Positions 8,760 through 17,043 of a stretch of 64,000 bases of DNA are shown here, piece after piece. Position 1 is the stretch's first letter; the number at the start of each line of letters is the position of its first letter. The position numbers and the translations under genes are program-made. The notes beneath the pieces were generated by a model, which saw only the letters and a program-made list of their open reading frames with translations, searched no databases and was not told where the DNA came from. The DNA is from Formosa sp. Hel1_31_208 (lineage in GTDB: Bacteria; Bacteroidota; Bacteroidia; Flavobacteriales; Flavobacteriaceae): positions 32,501 to 96,500 of the forward strand of contig NZ_LT629733.1 of assembly GCF_900104785.1 (NCBI RefSeq), written 5' to 3'.

Positions 8760-11186
8760 ATGAAAAACATCTGGTTCATCTGTTTTTGTGCTTCTCTTCT
8801 TTTAAATTGCAAAAACACAAGATCAAACACTGCTCATCCCATCGCTATTGTGCCAGAAAATGCCGAAATTATATTGAAAATCAATTCGGCCGAAAGTTTA
8901 GAAAACGGATTGAGAAACAATGCACTCATTAAAGGATTAATGAATTATAAAGAAATTAAAGACTTTAATTTACTCTTAGCTCCTTTCTATTCTATTAATG
9001 TTCACGAAAGCTATATTGCCATATCCGAAACTAATAAAGACAGTTTAGATCTCAGTTTTATTATACCTCTTTCCAAAAACAAATACACTCTTGATTCTAT
9101 CCCTGGATTGCAAATAGATTTTTCTTTTGACAAAAAGAACAGCATCCATAAATTAACCTATAACGACAACACGTATTACAGCAAATTTATAGACAGCATT
9201 GTTTTTATATCCAACAATATCGAGTTAGCAAAAAACGCATCTAAAGCAAAGAGCGTAAAACCCGAATTTGAATCTTTCAACACCATAACTAATAATGAAA
9301 AAATGATTTCTGTTTTCATCAATCAAAATGAACAGAATCATAAATTTCAATTTTTTAAAGATTCAATACTGCAGAACAGTAAATTTTCAGATTACATGAT
9401 TTTTGATAGTGAAATCTCTCAAAACGCGATTTTACTTAACGGAATTACCAAATCATCCGATTCTACCAAAAGTTTAATCAATATATTTAAAAATACAATT
9501 CCGCAAGCGAATAAATTAGCAATGGTACTCCCAGAGGACACAGAGTATTTTAAAAGTATCACTTTCAGCAATTACGATATATTAAGACAAAATTTAATCA
9601 ATCATCACTTTCAAGACTCTTTAACTCTGAATTTCGATATTTTGGAAACTATTAGCGAAGCTGGATACACTAAAAAAAATAATGAAGAGGCTCTTGTCTT
9701 AAGATCAATCGATCCAACAATAACTTCAGGATATCTAACCGATGCCCCAATAAGCAACTATAGAGGTGTTTCTGTTTATGCTTTAGAAGACATATCTTTC
9801 TTAAAGCACTTTGCCCCTGTCTTAACAATTGATAAGGCCGACCTTTATATTACGATTGACGAATTCTTTATCTTTTCAAACGATATTGACTATTTAGAAC
9901 ACATTATCACAAATTACCAGAATAACACCATTTTATCTGAAAGCAATCACTTTAAAAGTTTAAATCAAAATTTAAGTGACGAAGCCTCACTTCTCATTTA
10001 CACGAATTCATCAGCGCTAAATGATCTGATTAACTTCAATTTTAATGACGATATAAAACTAGACATATCGCGTTACAAGTCTTCGGCCATTCAATTTATT
10101 TATGATACTGATTTTGCTCATGTTAACGCTGCTTTGGTCACCCATAAAGGCAATGAAAAACGTCATTTTGTTAGTGAAGAATTGAACATTACTTTGGATG
10201 CTGAATTAATTGGAGCTCCTCAGCTTGTTAAAAACCATAAAAACGATCAAATGGACATTGTTGCACAAGATGTGAACAATAATTTATATCTCATTTCTAA
10301 TGAAGGTAAGGTATTTTGGAAGAAACAATTAGACGGACATATTTTAGGCAAAATCAAACAAATTGATACGTACAAGAATGGACGGCTACAATTAGTATTT
10401 AATACGTCAAAGCGACTTTATGTGATTGATAGAAATGGAAAAGATGTTAATGCATTCCCTTTAAAATTTAATGACGCGATTACTCAGCCAGTTTCTGTCT
10501 TTGATTATGATAACAACAAAAACTACCGTCTATTGATTACTCAAGATAAATCCTTGTTAATGTATGACAAAAACGGAAAGGGAATATCAGGGTTTAACTA
10601 TAAGTCGGCTAAAAACAGCATCTCAACACAGCCTAAGCATTTTAGAATTGGCAGAAAAGATTTCATAGTTTTTGCTGAAGGCAATCAATTAGAAATATTA
10701 GATCGTATTGGTAGAACTAGAATCGACGTTAAAGAACGCATTAGTTTTTCTAACAATGACGTCTTTTTATATAACAATAAATTCACTACGTCCAACAGCA
10801 ACGGTGAGCTCCTGGAGATTAACCAAAAAGGAGCAATCGCTCACACTAACCTCAATGCGAATAGCGACCACAAAATAACCACAACCAGCAAAACACTCGT
10901 GGTATTAAATGATAACAAACTGACGATTAAATCTAAAACAATCGAATTAGATTTTGGGGAATTTACCGCTCCAAATATTTTCTATATTAACGATAAAATT
11001 TATGTCAGTGTTACAGATTTACAGTCGAACAAAGGTTATTTATTCGATAGTCAAGCCAAACCAATAGCCAATTTCCCAGTGTATGCAAATTCTGAATTAG
11101 AAATTCAAAATATTGATAACGACAATGCACTAGAAGTCATCACTAAAGGTGAAAAAGACGCCATTATCATCTACAAAATCCATTAA
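8760..11186 (+). CDS. large lipoprotein with DUF3352-like N-half and beta-propeller-like C-half
   Basis: The product has 808 residues from the ATG at 8760. An upstream in-frame TTG (8742) would add six residues, but ATG 8760 places the lipoprotein signal (MKNIWFICF, lipobox LLLNC) at the terminus. The N-terminal 450 residues resemble DUF3352-type proteins (IAIVPENAEIILKIN and similar repeats), a loose likeness. From about residue 465 there are PQQ/WD-like repeats such as LYLISNEGKVFWKK, LYVIDRNGKDV and LLMYDKNGKGISGF, suggesting a beta-propeller. It is probably periplasmic or on the outer membrane. Function is unknown. It may share a transcript with rnhB, although a -7 element lies between them. 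Confidence 0.7.
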   Translation: MKNIWFICFCASLLLNCKNTRSNTAHPIAIVPENAEIILKINSAESLENGLRNNALIKGLMNYKEIKDFNLLLAPFYSINVHESYIAISETNKDSLDLSFIIPLSKNKYTLDSIPGLQIDFSFDKKNSIHKLTYNDNTYYSKFIDSIVFISNNIELAKNASKAKSVKPEFESFNTITNNEKMISVFINQNEQNHKFQFFKDSILQNSKFSDYMIFDSEISQNAILLNGITKSSDSTKSLINIFKNTIPQANKLAMVLPEDTEYFKSITFSNYDILRQNLINHHFQDSLTLNFDILETISEAGYTKKNNEEALVLRSIDPTITSGYLTDAPISNYRGVSVYALEDISFLKHFAPVLTIDKADLYITIDEFFIFSNDIDYLEHIITNYQNNTILSESNHFKSLNQNLSDEASLLIYTNSSALNDLINFNFNDDIKLDISRYKSSAIQFIYDTDFAHVNAALVTHKGNEKRHFVSEELNITLDAELIGAPQLVKNHKNDQMDIVAQDVNNNLYLISNEGKVFWKKQLDGHILGKIKQIDTYKNGRLQLVFNTSKRLYVIDRNGKDVNAFPLKFNDAITQPVSVFDYDNNKNYRLLITQDKSLLMYDKNGKGISGFNYKSAKNSISTQPKHFRIGRKDFIVFAEGNQLEILDRIGRTRIDVKERISFSNNDVFLYNNKFTTSNSNGELLEINQKGAIAHTNLNANSDHKITTTSKTLVVLNDNKLTIKSKTIELDFGEFTAPNIFYINDKIYVSVTDLQSNKGYLFDSQAKPIANFPVYANSELEIQNIDNDNALEVITKGEKDAIIIYKIH

Positions 11187-11290
11187 TGGTTAGACGCGTT
11201 TGTTTTCTGCAATACTCAATACATAAGAACTATTTAGACATAGTTCTTTGCTGTTTAAAAAGGAATGTTTACCTTTAAACATGCTATTAA

Positions 11291-11482
11291 TCAAATAATT
11301 ACATTTCTAAAGAAGACTTTCAAAAGTTTCATCGAGAGCTGTTAAATACAGCAAACCTAAATTTTTAAAACATTAACACTCCTGCACAGCCTTACAATAA
11401 CAAAGTTAAAATTGAACCTATTGGAGATCATGAAACAATTGAAAGCAAAGCTCGAAATAAACAGGTCATCGGCTTCAATTAA
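11291..11482 (+). pseudogene. possible remnant of a small protein gene with an in-frame stop
   Basis: One frame runs from 11291 to the TAA at 11480-11482 and is broken once, by TAA at 11366-11368. Both halves have protein-like composition: SKEDFQKFHRELLNTANLNF before the stop, and NNKVKIEPIGDHETIESKAR plus NKQVIGFN after it. There is no start codon in frame. A rho-independent terminator 49 bases beyond suggests a gene once ended here. I do not recognise the family, and it could be chance in AT-rich DNA. Confidence 0.3.
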
Positions 11483-11530
11483 TAAAAGACATTAACAGCA
11501 ACCAAATCGCTCCCTAAATCTTAAGTGAAG

Positions 11531-11555
11531 CGCCAAAGTTTTCTTTGGCGTTTTA
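11531..11555 (+). terminator. rho-independent terminator
   Basis: A perfect 8-base stem CGCCAAAG/CTTTGGCG has a TTTT loop and is followed by TTTTA. It lies 345 bases past the stop of the large lipoprotein gene and directly after the possible gene remnant. Confidence 0.75.
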
Positions 11556-11605
11556 CTATTTAATAAGCCTAAATTTTAGTAGTATTGTGACTTTAAATTT
11601 ATGAC

Positions 11606-12655
11606 ATGATTAAACGCAATAAAGCCTCTATTTCTAAATGTATTCTTCATAAAGTCGGGAACAAATTTAATAGTACGAAAAACGCCTTTTCTGAACAGCC
11701 AATTGATTTTGAAGAAGTAAGTTATGATTTAATGCTACCTTATTTATTGCGACCATTTACTAATCTCGCTGAATCTTTTCGCTTTAATCATCATGCAAAT
11801 ATTGACTTAAATGAAATTAATAGCTATGCCACACAACTTCTAAATGATGATGCCAATTTTGTAGAAATATCAAAGCACATTGTTATGCACTTATTTGAGC
11901 AGTCTAATTCGGCTCAAATTAAAACTGGCGATGTTTTGGTATGCCTGTTTCATGATATCCAATATGAGGATTACCAAACTGATGCAATCGGTATTTTTAA
12001 AATTGAAAATAAATCACATTTCTTTCAAACCTATTTAGAAAATGGCAGCTTTGATATTATTACGCAAAAAGGAATCGCCACTAAAAAAGTAGATAAAGGT
12101 GTTTTGATACTGAATGCCGCCGACACTGAAGGTAAAATCGTATTAAGCGTGGATAACAACAACTATGATGCACAATATTGGATTAAAAGTTTTCTAAATA
12201 TTAAATATCCAGACGATTCAAATCAGCATACCAAGAATTACATTGAAATGTGCCGGGAATTTTCAAAAGAAATCATGCAACCTCAATTTGGCGGACAACA
12301 GCAAAGTAATTTCTTAGCTAAAACAGTAGATTTTTTCAAAGAAAATGAAATTGTAAATGTAGAAACGTTTAAAGAAGAAGTCTTTGATGAAGAAGACACC
12401 ATTCAGTTATTTGAAGATTATAAGAAAACCTACGAAACAGACCATAATATCCTAATTAGGAACCAGTTTGATGTCTCTGAAGTCGTTCTTAAAAAACAAA
12501 AGCAAAAAATTAAAACTGAAATCAAACTCGATACTAATATTCAAATCAAACTCGATGTTGATGCTCCTGATGCTTCAGCTGAATATCTAGAACGCGGTTA
12601 TGATGACGAGAAAAAAATGCACTTTTATAAGGTGTTTTTCAATGAGGAAGGCTAA
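11606..12655 (+). CDS. nucleoid-associated protein, NdpA/YejK-like
   Basis: This 349-residue cytosolic protein has no signal peptide. It matches the NdpA (37-kDa nucleoid-associated protein) family in overall plan, including LVCLFHDIQYEDYQTDAIGI, the early KASISKCILHKVGNK segment and YIEMCREFSKEI in the second half. E. coli YejK binds the nucleoid with no known enzymatic role. The C-terminal 60 residues are charged and Lys-rich. The gene stands alone between a terminator and the convergent lipB gene. The start ATG is preceded by an A/T-rich leader without Shine-Dalgarno sequence, normal for the phylum. Confidence 0.8.
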   Translation: MIKRNKASISKCILHKVGNKFNSTKNAFSEQPIDFEEVSYDLMLPYLLRPFTNLAESFRFNHHANIDLNEINSYATQLLNDDANFVEISKHIVMHLFEQSNSAQIKTGDVLVCLFHDIQYEDYQTDAIGIFKIENKSHFFQTYLENGSFDIITQKGIATKKVDKGVLILNAADTEGKIVLSVDNNNYDAQYWIKSFLNIKYPDDSNQHTKNYIEMCREFSKEIMQPQFGGQQQSNFLAKTVDFFKENEIVNVETFKEEVFDEEDTIQLFEDYKKTYETDHNILIRNQFDVSEVVLKKQKQKIKTEIKLDTNIQIKLDVDAPDASAEYLERGYDDEKKMHFYKVFFNEEG

Positions 12656-12690
12656 GATAATTGAAGGTTGCTATTATGTCGAAGTAATTA

Positions 12691-13389
12691 TCAAACAAAC
12701 TCAGCCTCGAATAAGGTTTTAAAATGTTTTAGTAAGGTTTCTTTCACCTGCTCTTCATCAACGGTTTGAACACCTAACTCAACATTTAAAGAAGACACTG
12801 CTTTACCACGAATTCCACAAGGAATAATATTATCAAAATACCCTAAATCGGCATTGACATTTAAAGCAAATCCGTGCATCGTCACCCAGCGACTAGCACG
12901 CACTCCCATAGCACAAATTTTACGAGCAAAGGGTGTTCCAACATCTAACCAAACACCTGTTTCACCAGGACTACGTTCGGTTTTTAACCCGTATTCAGCT
13001 AAGGTAAGAATTATAACCTCTTCCAAAAACCTTAGGTATTTATGAATGTCTGTGAAAAAATTATCTAAGTCTAAAATGGGATAACCTACAATTTGACCTG
13101 GCCCATGATAGGTGATATCTCCTCCTCTATTTATTTTGTAGAAGGTCGCACCCTTTTGGGTGAGCTGTGCTTCAGACAACAATAAATTGGACATATCGCC
13201 ACTTTTACCCAGAGTGTACACATGAGGATGTTCTACAAACAAAAAATAGTTTTCTGTTTCTAAACCAGCGTTCTCTCGCCTGTTTTTTATTTTAGTATCT
13301 AAAATGCCTTTAAAAAGCACCTCTTGGTAATCCCAGGTTGCTTTAAAATCTTTAGACCCTAAATCTTCTAAAATTATATGCTTATTCAA
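12691..13389 (-). CDS. lipB: octanoyl-[acyl-carrier-protein]:protein transferase LipB
   Basis: LipB moves octanoyl from ACP to lipoyl domains, the first step of lipoate synthesis. The 232-residue product has the signature RGGDITYHGPGQIVGYPILD (about 88-107), the catalytic Lys157 (FARKICAMG), MHGFALNV, and the catalytic Cys191 in IIPCGIRGKAVSSL. Its products are needed by the lipoylated E2 encoded at 52196-53503. The gene follows a small lipoprotein gene with a 2-base gap, so the two are likely co-transcribed. A weak A-rich leader precedes the ATG. Confidence 0.96.
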   Translation of the reverse strand: MNKHIILEDLGSKDFKATWDYQEVLFKGILDTKIKNRRENAGLETENYFLFVEHPHVYTLGKSGDMSNLLLSEAQLTQKGATFYKINRGGDITYHGPGQIVGYPILDLDNFFTDIHKYLRFLEEVIILTLAEYGLKTERSPGETGVWLDVGTPFARKICAMGVRASRWVTMHGFALNVNADLGYFDNIIPCGIRGKAVSSLNVELGVQTVDEEQVKETLLKHFKTLFEAEFV

Positions 13390-13391
13390 TG

Positions 13392-14165
13392 TTATTTATC
13401 TTCTAAAACGATTTCAAAATCTAACAACTCAGGATCTCTTAAAACGTCCATAAATCCAACATCTAATGTGACCGTTTTTCGATCTTCACTGTACATAGCG
13501 CCTTCTTTTGAAATTGATTTAACAGGTTTAGGAAAGTGATAATTAATCTTGTATCTAGACGATCCAAACATCATCGCAGCTTGCCCTAAACTATCCATAG
13601 CTTGCTGATGCTTTTCTTTATCAATTATCTTTGCTGTGCGCTTAAATACAGATCCATCAAATGAATAACTCACATCTGTTGACCCGTCGGATCCCAAACT
13701 TGAAAATGGACTAGATGACGAAGGATTATTCGAGGTTCCTCCTGCGCCTTGCATATCACTAAAGCTATTTAATGCCCCAAACACATCCTGAAGTTCGCTC
13801 GCATTATTGAATTCGGAAGTTAGATCAAACACCATTTTTTGACTTTCAGGATCTACAATCATATGCATACTAAATTTCTCCAGTGCTTTAAGTTTTTCCT
13901 GTTCTTCTTTTGGTAAAGTAGCTATACTATCTCTTTTCTCGTAAAGAAAATCTTTAAAAACGACAGTTGAGTCCATAGCTTTGTCCATTCCTGAAGCTTC
14001 ATTACCTTCTCCCATTTCAGCTACCATTTTCATCATCTCTGAAGCGTCCATTGAAAATTCCATTTTTCCCGTTCCATCTTCATTGATATAAATATTTTCA
14101 GCAAACTGGCAACTAGTAAATCCGAGCATGAGTGCACACGCAAAACATATAAAAATTTGTTTCAT
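13392..14165 (-). CDS. hypothetical lipoprotein upstream of lipB
   Basis: This 257-residue protein has a lipobox at GFTSC (Cys19). The mature part opens with QFAENIYINEDGTGKMEF, a pattern seen in small Bacteroidota lipoproteins, then a Met/Glu-rich helical region (MMKMVAEMGEG), a Gly/Ser-rich linker near residues 148-170, and a beta-rich end with VTLDVGFMDVLRDPELLDF. No known enzymatic motif is present. The end is 2 bases from the lipB start, which suggests a two-gene transcript, but I see no functional link to lipoylation. Confidence 0.7.
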   Translation of the reverse strand: MKQIFICFACALMLGFTSCQFAENIYINEDGTGKMEFSMDASEMMKMVAEMGEGNEASGMDKAMDSTVVFKDFLYEKRDSIATLPKEEQEKLKALEKFSMHMIVDPESQKMVFDLTSEFNNASELQDVFGALNSFSDMQGAGGTSNNPSSSSPFSSLGSDGSTDVSYSFDGSVFKRTAKIIDKEKHQQAMDSLGQAAMMFGSSRYKINYHFPKPVKSISKEGAMYSEDRKTVTLDVGFMDVLRDPELLDFEIVLEDK

Positions 14166-14203
14166 TGTAAATTCGTCTTGATTTTGTGTAGCAAAGATAC
14201 GAT

Positions 14204-14362
14204 TTATCTTTCAGGATTATTCAGGATAACTAAGGCGGCAATAACGCCTGGAACCCAGCCACAAATCCATAGTAAAAAGACAATTAAAATAGAACCACAG
14301 CCTTTACCAATAACAGACAAAGGAGGAAAAATGATGGCGAGAAGTACTCTCCAGAAACTCAT
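14204..14362 (-). CDS. small membrane protein of the YqaE/Pmp3 family
   Basis: From the ATG at 14362 the product is 52 residues, the usual Pmp3 length, beginning MSFWRVLLAIIFPPLSVIGK and followed by GCG, a second hydrophobic helix and WVPGVIAALVILNN. Both helices and the IFPPL motif are diagnostic. Eukaryotic Pmp3 affects membrane potential and salt tolerance; bacterial members are little studied. An upstream ATG (14428) would add 22 residues not found in the family, and the extra stretch contains a promoter-like TGACTTTG, so I prefer 14362. Confidence 0.9.
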   Translation of the reverse strand: MSFWRVLLAIIFPPLSVIGKGCGSILIVFLLWICGWVPGVIAALVILNNPER

Positions 14363-14481
14363 ACTATTAATTTTTTTGATGATTGATGTAACTATTTGAC
14401 GCAAAGTCATTGTATTTGTTACATCCATTGACTAGGACGATGCAAATTTCCTATTAGTTAAAAATATCTTAGTTTAGTGCT

Positions 14482-15543
14482 GTGAAGAATTTCATCTACA
14501 TCATTGCTTTTTTATACTTCGGAAATTTAAGCTTTGCGCAGCATCGCTTTAACGGACATATCGATAATGATCAATGGCAAAATCAAGTATTCTTGTCTGT
14601 TATTGATGACTATCGCACACTTGAAGGAATCAATGATGAACAGATTATTAATAAAACTATTGCAGACAGCACTGGTTATTTTCAATTCACAGGCAATCAG
14701 TTAGAATCTGAACAACACATCTACAAACTCCATGTAGATAATTGCTCTTCATTAAATCAAGGTAGTAACCATTTTGAAGGGCATTGTTCTGACAGTAAGG
14801 ATATTTTATTTATTGCGAAAAGCACGGATACAATTACATTCCCTTTGTCATTTGAAGCAGAGATGTTTTGTGATATTGTTTCAACCAATCCAAAAACGGC
14901 CACATTTATCAAAGTAGATTCTCTAAAAGAAGAAATGAAATTTGCCTATTCTGAATTTAGAAGCAAAGCGAACCGAGATTTAAACAATAAGAAATGGTTT
15001 AAAACACTTCAAGATTTCGGTCAGAACCTTAACGAACCACTTGCTGAATTATATATCTATGCATTTTTATCAGATAGAGGTAATCAATTGCACCACTACT
15101 ATCTTGAAGACCTAAAAAGCAACACATACTATGATGAATTATTAGGACGGCTGCAAGACAATTATCCTAATTCAACTTATACCAAACAATACGAAGCAGA
15201 ATTAAGCTCAGACAAATTTATCGTATCTCCTTCTTCGGAAAAAGAAATAGATTTCAATTGGGTTTATTTGGTCATTGGATTGTTAATTGCATCGGTATTA
15301 TTAAATCTATGGTTTGTCTTTTCAGCAAAAAGAAGAAAAATAAACCAACATATTGAAGCTAAAGAGCAACTCACTAAACAAGAACAAAAAGTACTTGACT
15401 TGTTATTAAATGATAACTCTAATAAAGATATCGCCGAAACCCTTTTTGTTAGCGTAAGTACCGTAAAAACACATGTAAACAACATTTACAAGAAACTTAA
15501 CGTGAATTCTAGAGACGAGCTAAAATTACTGTTTAACAGATAG
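14482..15543 (+). CDS. membrane-anchored regulator with C-terminal LuxR-type HTH
   Basis: The 353-residue product starts at GTG. It has a signal peptide (ending NLSFAQ), a periplasmic region of about 235 residues that opens like a DUF4369-type domain (HIDNDQWQNQVFLSVIDDY), a transmembrane helix at about 260-282 (WVYLVIGLLIASVLLNLWFV), a basic RRK stop-transfer segment, and a LuxR-type helix-turn-helix at about 295-353 (LTKQEQKVLDLLLNDNSNKD, VSVSTVKTHVNNIYKKLNV). This makes it a one-component membrane transcription regulator that could sense a periplasmic signal. The two secreted proteins encoded next are possible partners or targets. Confidence 0.85.
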   Translation: MKNFIYIIAFLYFGNLSFAQHRFNGHIDNDQWQNQVFLSVIDDYRTLEGINDEQIINKTIADSTGYFQFTGNQLESEQHIYKLHVDNCSSLNQGSNHFEGHCSDSKDILFIAKSTDTITFPLSFEAEMFCDIVSTNPKTATFIKVDSLKEEMKFAYSEFRSKANRDLNNKKWFKTLQDFGQNLNEPLAELYIYAFLSDRGNQLHHYYLEDLKSNTYYDELLGRLQDNYPNSTYTKQYEAELSSDKFIVSPSSEKEIDFNWVYLVIGLLIASVLLNLWFVFSAKRRKINQHIEAKEQLTKQEQKVLDLLLNDNSNKDIAETLFVSVSTVKTHVNNIYKKLNVNSRDELKLLFNR

Positions 15544-15594
15544 TTACCAAATTCAACCCAGGTACTAGTACTCATTTCCACCCTATAATAGCCC

Positions 15595-15623
15595 TTGATG
15601 CTTAATTGTATTCATGATGTTTG
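15595..15623 (+). promoter_or_regulatory. possible promoter before the DUF1573 gene
   Basis: TTG (15595-15597) lies 18 bases from GATGTTTG (15616-15623), matching the Bacteroidota -33/-7 layout with one -7 mismatch. It ends 30 bases before the ATG at 15654. The same GATGTTTGCG string occurs before susC. Confidence 0.35.
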
Positions 15624-15653
15624 CGATTCTATTAATCGTTAAAAACAGAAATT

Positions 15654-16073
15654 ATGAAATCAGTTAAAACATCTATTATTCTACTATTTTTTTGTCTTGT
15701 TACAACCATAAGTTTTGCTCAAGATGACGTCAGCAATCAAGAGATTGGTGTGTTTGAATTCGAACAAGACACAATTGATTATGGTACCATTCAACAGCAT
15801 GATAATGGCGTAAGAGTCTTTAAATTTACAAACCGAGGACTTGCACCAATAGTCATTTCTAAAGTAAAAACATCTTGTGGCTGCACGGTTCCAACTTATT
15901 CTCAAGCACCAATACTATCGGGAGAATCTGGCACTATCGAAGTTAAATATGCCACTAATCGGCTTGGAAAATTTTCTAAGACATTGACCATATTATCAAA
16001 TGCCAAAAACAATCAAAAGCGACTTCAAATCAAAGGCAAGGTTATTAAAAAGGACTCAAAAACTATAAAATAA
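15654..16073 (+). CDS. secreted DUF1573-domain protein
   Basis: This 139-residue protein has a signal peptide (to about residue 23, SFAQDD). The DUF1573 fold follows at about 38-130, with DTIDYGTIQQHDNGVRVFKF, PIVISKVKTSCGCTVP, and GTIEVKYATNRLGKFSKTLT. The SCGC pair of cysteines is typical of the family, an immunoglobulin-like periplasmic domain abundant in Bacteroidota. Function is unknown. It precedes the thioredoxin-fold gene with a 5-base gap, so the two are very likely co-transcribed. Confidence 0.85.
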   Translation: MKSVKTSIILLFFCLVTTISFAQDDVSNQEIGVFEFEQDTIDYGTIQQHDNGVRVFKFTNRGLAPIVISKVKTSCGCTVPTYSQAPILSGESGTIEVKYATNRLGKFSKTLTILSNAKNNQKRLQIKGKVIKKDSKTIK

Positions 16074-16078
16074 GAATT

Positions 16079-16969
16079 ATGAAAGTAAGAATCCCACTAC
16101 TCATAGCTTTCATGTTCTACATGACTATGACAGCACAAAACCTGAACAAAGAAATTGAAAATGAAGGAAACACACCTTTTCTCCTCGGAACTATTAATAA
16201 GGCAGGTTTAACATCTAACAATTATAACGCATGGTTCTCTGAAAATTATGATGCGTACAATTTAGAGCAAAATACTATTAACGTGCTAAGTTCGGCATTA
16301 AAAGACTTCAATATTACAATTTTTATGGGAACCTGGTGCGGTGATAGCAAGCGCGAAGTACCTCGTTTTTACAAAATATTAGAGGCCTGTAACTTCTCAG
16401 AGAACCAATTACGGGTAGTTGCATTAAGCGGACAGTCAAATATGTACAAACAAAGTCCAAATCATGACGAAGCTGGTTTAAATATTCATCGCGTCCCTAC
16501 CTTTATTTTTTATAAAAACGGAAAAGAAATTAATCGCATCGTTGAATTTCCGGTTGAGACTTTAGAAAAAGACATGTATAATATTGTAACTACAAATACC
16601 TACAAATCCAACTATCAAATCGTCGCTACAGTTCATACCATTCTCAAATATGATGGGTTAAAGGGTCTTACAAAACAAAGTGAAAAACTCGTCGAGGAAT
16701 ACGAAGGTAACGTAAGTAATATGTTTGAACTGAATACCTATGGTCGTGTATTATATTTAAAGAACCAGTGGGACGAAGCCATTGAAGTTTTTAGATTAAA
16801 CAATAAATTGTTTCCTAATAATCCTAGAACTTTTATGAGTTTAGCCAATACTATTTCAATAAATGGAAACCCAAAGCTAGGTCGTGACATATTAAAAAAA
16901 GCAACCGTATTATTTCCTGAAAATGAAAATCTAAAGGAAAATTTAGAGAACTTAAATTCGATGCGCTAA
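16079..16969 (+). CDS. secreted thioredoxin-fold protein with single active-site Cys and TPR-like C-terminus
   Basis: The 296-residue product begins with a signal peptide (to about residue 19). A thioredoxin fold spans about 60-180, with the active-site-like segment IFMGTWCGDSKREVPRFYKI: Cys87 is present but the second Cys of CxxC is Ser90. A cis-Pro segment appears as HRVPTFIFYKNGKE. Residues about 215-296 look like TPR helices. It may act as a monothiol partner or a redox-dead scaffold. It is the last gene of a short plus-strand run, 5 bases after the DUF1573 gene, and ends at a strong terminator. Confidence 0.8.
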   Translation: MKVRIPLLIAFMFYMTMTAQNLNKEIENEGNTPFLLGTINKAGLTSNNYNAWFSENYDAYNLEQNTINVLSSALKDFNITIFMGTWCGDSKREVPRFYKILEACNFSENQLRVVALSGQSNMYKQSPNHDEAGLNIHRVPTFIFYKNGKEINRIVEFPVETLEKDMYNIVTTNTYKSNYQIVATVHTILKYDGLKGLTKQSEKLVEEYEGNVSNMFELNTYGRVLYLKNQWDEAIEVFRLNNKLFPNNPRTFMSLANTISINGNPKLGRDILKKATVLFPENENLKENLENLNSMR

Positions 16970-16990
16970 CACATTTGAAATTAAACATAA

Positions 16991-17025
16991 AACACCCTTC
17001 ACGTACATTAATCGTGAAGGGTGTT
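16991..17025. terminator. bidirectional terminator hairpin
   Basis: A perfect 13-base stem AACACCCTTCACG/CGTGAAGGGTGTT has a 9-base loop, between convergent genes ending at 16969 and 17044. Confidence 0.8.
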
Positions 17026-17043
17026 TACAAAATAGTTTTATAC

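Larger units (their letters stand above)
11187..11605 (+). other. 419-base gap with hairpins, a gene remnant and an orphan terminator
   Basis: No intact gene is visible here. The gap holds an 8-base inverted repeat AGAACTAT/ATAGTTCT (11226-11247), a second one TGTTTAAA/TTTAAACA downstream of it, a possible interrupted coding remnant (11291-11482) and a strong terminator (11531-11555). Confidence 0.6.

Noticed and set aside
11185..11277. 30-codon plus-strand frame beginning MVRRVCFLQYS that overlaps the preceding stop
   Set aside because: No hydrophobic pattern or homology that I recognise, and it covers two inverted repeats; likely chance.
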